Below are positions 7,043 to 8,023 of a stretch of DNA of 8,023 nucleotides, piece by piece. Both the position numbers and the translations under genes were made by a program. The first letter of the stretch is position 1; the number at the start of each line of letters is the position of its first letter. The DNA is from Deltaproteobacteria bacterium (GTDB lineage: Bacteria; Desulfobacterota; Desulfobacteria; Desulfobacterales; SG8-13), in contig JAHEIV010000120.1 in the NCBI GenBank assembly GCA_024639205.1, positions 1 to 8,023 of the forward strand, given 5' to 3'. The notes under the pieces were generated by a model that had not been told where the DNA came from, searched no databases, and saw only the letters and a program-made list of their open reading frames with translations.

Positions 7043-7768
7043 ATGCCGATACTCACGTTGAAGTTCAAGCAGAACAAAATTGCCGACCATCCGCTCGAAA
7101 AAGGTAAATCCATCACCATTGGTCGACGCAAGAATAACGACATCGTCATTGAAAATTTGGCCGTATCCGGTCATCATGCCAAAATCGACACGGTCGGAGA
7201 CGGCTTTGTCCTCACGGATCTGCAGAGCAAAAACGGCTGCTTTGTCAACGAGCAACTGGTCACTTCCCACTGGTTGAAGCACGGGGATGTTATCAACATC
7301 GGCAAGCACACGCTGGTTTTCGGCTACCAGGAAGGCGAGGAGCGCCCCTCCGATGAGGACGCGAAAATGGATCAAACGATGGTGATGGACACACCCAAGC
7401 ATCACGACATGGTGGCAAAAAGCGCTCCGGCTGCCCCCGCCCCCGAATCGAAGCAACCGCCCAAACCCGCCACGCCGCTCAGTGGTGTGCTGGCCTATCT
7501 TTCCGGCGGTGAAGGCGAGGTTGTGCTTTCCAAAAAACTGATGAAACTCGGCAAGGATTCGGCTTCCGATATCGTTGTCAGTGGTTTCGGTGTCGGCCAG
7601 ACCGCCGCCTCCATCAGCATGCGACCGAACGGATATTACATCAGCCATGTCGGCGGCCTATCAAAAGTCAAGTTAAACGGCGAAGCCGTAAAAGACTCCG
7701 TGCTGCTGAAAGAGTTCGACGTTGTCGAACTCGGTTCGATCAAGATGCAATTTTTCACCAAAGAGTAA
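7043..7768 (+). CDS. Two-domain FHA protein: canonical FHA plus degenerate carboxyl FHA-like domain
   Basis: This is a 241-residue soluble phosphothreonine-binding protein and the likely reader for the adjacent kinase. The first FHA domain (about 3-95) has the full ligand-binding set: G27-R28, S42, H45, N64-G65 and N69, in ITIGRRKNNDIVI, VSGHHAKI and LQSKNGCFVN. A linker (about 96-150) holds DQTMVMDTP, then a Pro/Ala-rich stretch. Residues about 155-241 read as a second FHA-like fold: KLMKLGKDSASDIVVSG aligns with the GR-to-strand region, SMRPNGYYISHVGG with the middle, and VKLNGEAV and FDVVELGSIKMQF with the end. It has GK in place of GR and lacks the conserved Ser and His, so it probably does not bind phosphothreonine. 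The linker threonines could be kinase targets bound by the first domain. The product has no enzymatic motif or membrane helix. Confidence 0.9.
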   Translation: MPILTLKFKQNKIADHPLEKGKSITIGRRKNNDIVIENLAVSGHHAKIDTVGDGFVLTDLQSKNGCFVNEQLVTSHWLKHGDVINIGKHTLVFGYQEGEERPSDEDAKMDQTMVMDTPKHHDMVAKSAPAAPAPESKQPPKPATPLSGVLAYLSGGEGEVVLSKKLMKLGKDSASDIVVSGFGVGQTAASISMRPNGYYISHVGGLSKVKLNGEAVKDSVLLKEFDVVELGSIKMQFFTKE

Positions 7769-8023
7769 ATGAAGGTTGCCTTCGTTCACTACCATCTTAA
7801 AACCGGTGGAGTAACGTCTGTCCTTCACCGGCAGGCTGAATGCATCCATCCCGACTGTGACGTCCTGGTCATCACCGGCACTTCCCCGGATGAGGATTTT
7901 CCCTTTCCGTTCACTGTCATTGAGGCAATTGGCTACGATCGGCCGGATCGCCCCTCGCCGCCGCCAGAGCACACCGCCCAAGAGATCGACGAGGCCGTCC
8001 GATCCCACTTTTCCGGCCCCTGC
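7769..8023 (+). CDS. GT-B glycosyltransferase (GT4-like), amino end only
   Basis: Eighty-five codons are visible before the window ends. The product begins MKVAFVHYHLKTGGVTSVLH, the typical first strand and glycine loop of GT-B glycosyltransferases, where xHYHLxxGGV contacts the acceptor side. Strand VLVITG (33-38) follows at the expected place. A Pro-rich segment (RPDRPSPPPEH) is then followed by a helix. The donor-binding half is outside the window, so donor and acceptor are unknown. The ATG (7769) directly follows the FHA stop codon with no spacer (TAAATG), and AAAGAG within the FHA gene end could serve as the ribosome site, suggesting translational coupling. The role is probably transfer of a sugar to a glycan, lipid or small molecule in the cytoplasm or at the membrane; the family call rests on the amino end only. 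Confidence 0.7.
   Translation, partial: MKVAFVHYHLKTGGVTSVLHRQAECIHPDCDVLVITGTSPDEDFPFPFTVIEAIGYDRPDRPSPPPEHTAQEIDEAVRSHFSGPC

Noticed and set aside
6580..7648. Minus-strand open frames opposite the phosphatase and FHA genes
   Set aside because: They have no recognisable domain and lie across two well-supported genes and their strong ribosome site.

Overview
The window reads as ordinary chromosomal DNA from a GC-rich, Gram-negative bacterium. The protein styles (an AroA amino end with PGSKSYTHR, a CHASE2-type receptor kinase, a PP2C phosphatase and an FHA protein) suggest a member of the Desulfobacterota (former Deltaproteobacteria). That placement is an inference from sequence style and not from a marker gene. 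I see no rRNA, tRNA, transposon, CRISPR array or phage gene.

The left part (1-3162) is transcribed leftward. Read in that direction it carries manA (class I mannose-6-phosphate isomerase), a VOC-superfamily metalloenzyme with a proline-rich tail, an unrecognised multi-pass membrane protein, and the first 26 codons of aroA (EPSP synthase) cut by the window edge. The VOC gene and the membrane protein gene are 19 bases apart and probably cotranscribed. The gaps on either side of that pair (132 and 87 bases) are larger.

A 237-base divergent region (3163-3399) separates manA from the rightward genes. It holds a plausible sigma70-type promoter for the kinase, a perfect 12-base palindrome and a nearly perfect 20-base GC-rich palindrome.

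The right part (3400-8023) is transcribed rightward and forms a Ser/Thr phosphorylation cassette. It begins with an 850-residue membrane kinase (TM, CHASE2 sensor, three TM, helical TPR-like linker, Hanks-type kinase). A PP2C phosphatase follows, then an FHA protein, then the start of a GT-B glycosyltransferase that runs off the right end. Kinase, phosphatase and phosphothreonine reader form a natural writer/eraser/reader set. The phosphatase seems to have its own strong promoter (TTGACC, 17 bases, TAAAAT) whose transcript would begin with a long hairpin. The FHA protein has a second, degenerate FHA-like domain at its carboxyl end and a threonine-containing linker, which suggests a GarA/OdhI-like switch. 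The glycosyltransferase ATG directly abuts the FHA stop codon, linking the cassette to glycan or envelope synthesis, at least in expression. The kinase/phosphatase/FHA grouping is a known type of arrangement. The less expected parts are the paired canonical and degenerate FHA domains, the structured leader and the coupling to the glycosyltransferase.
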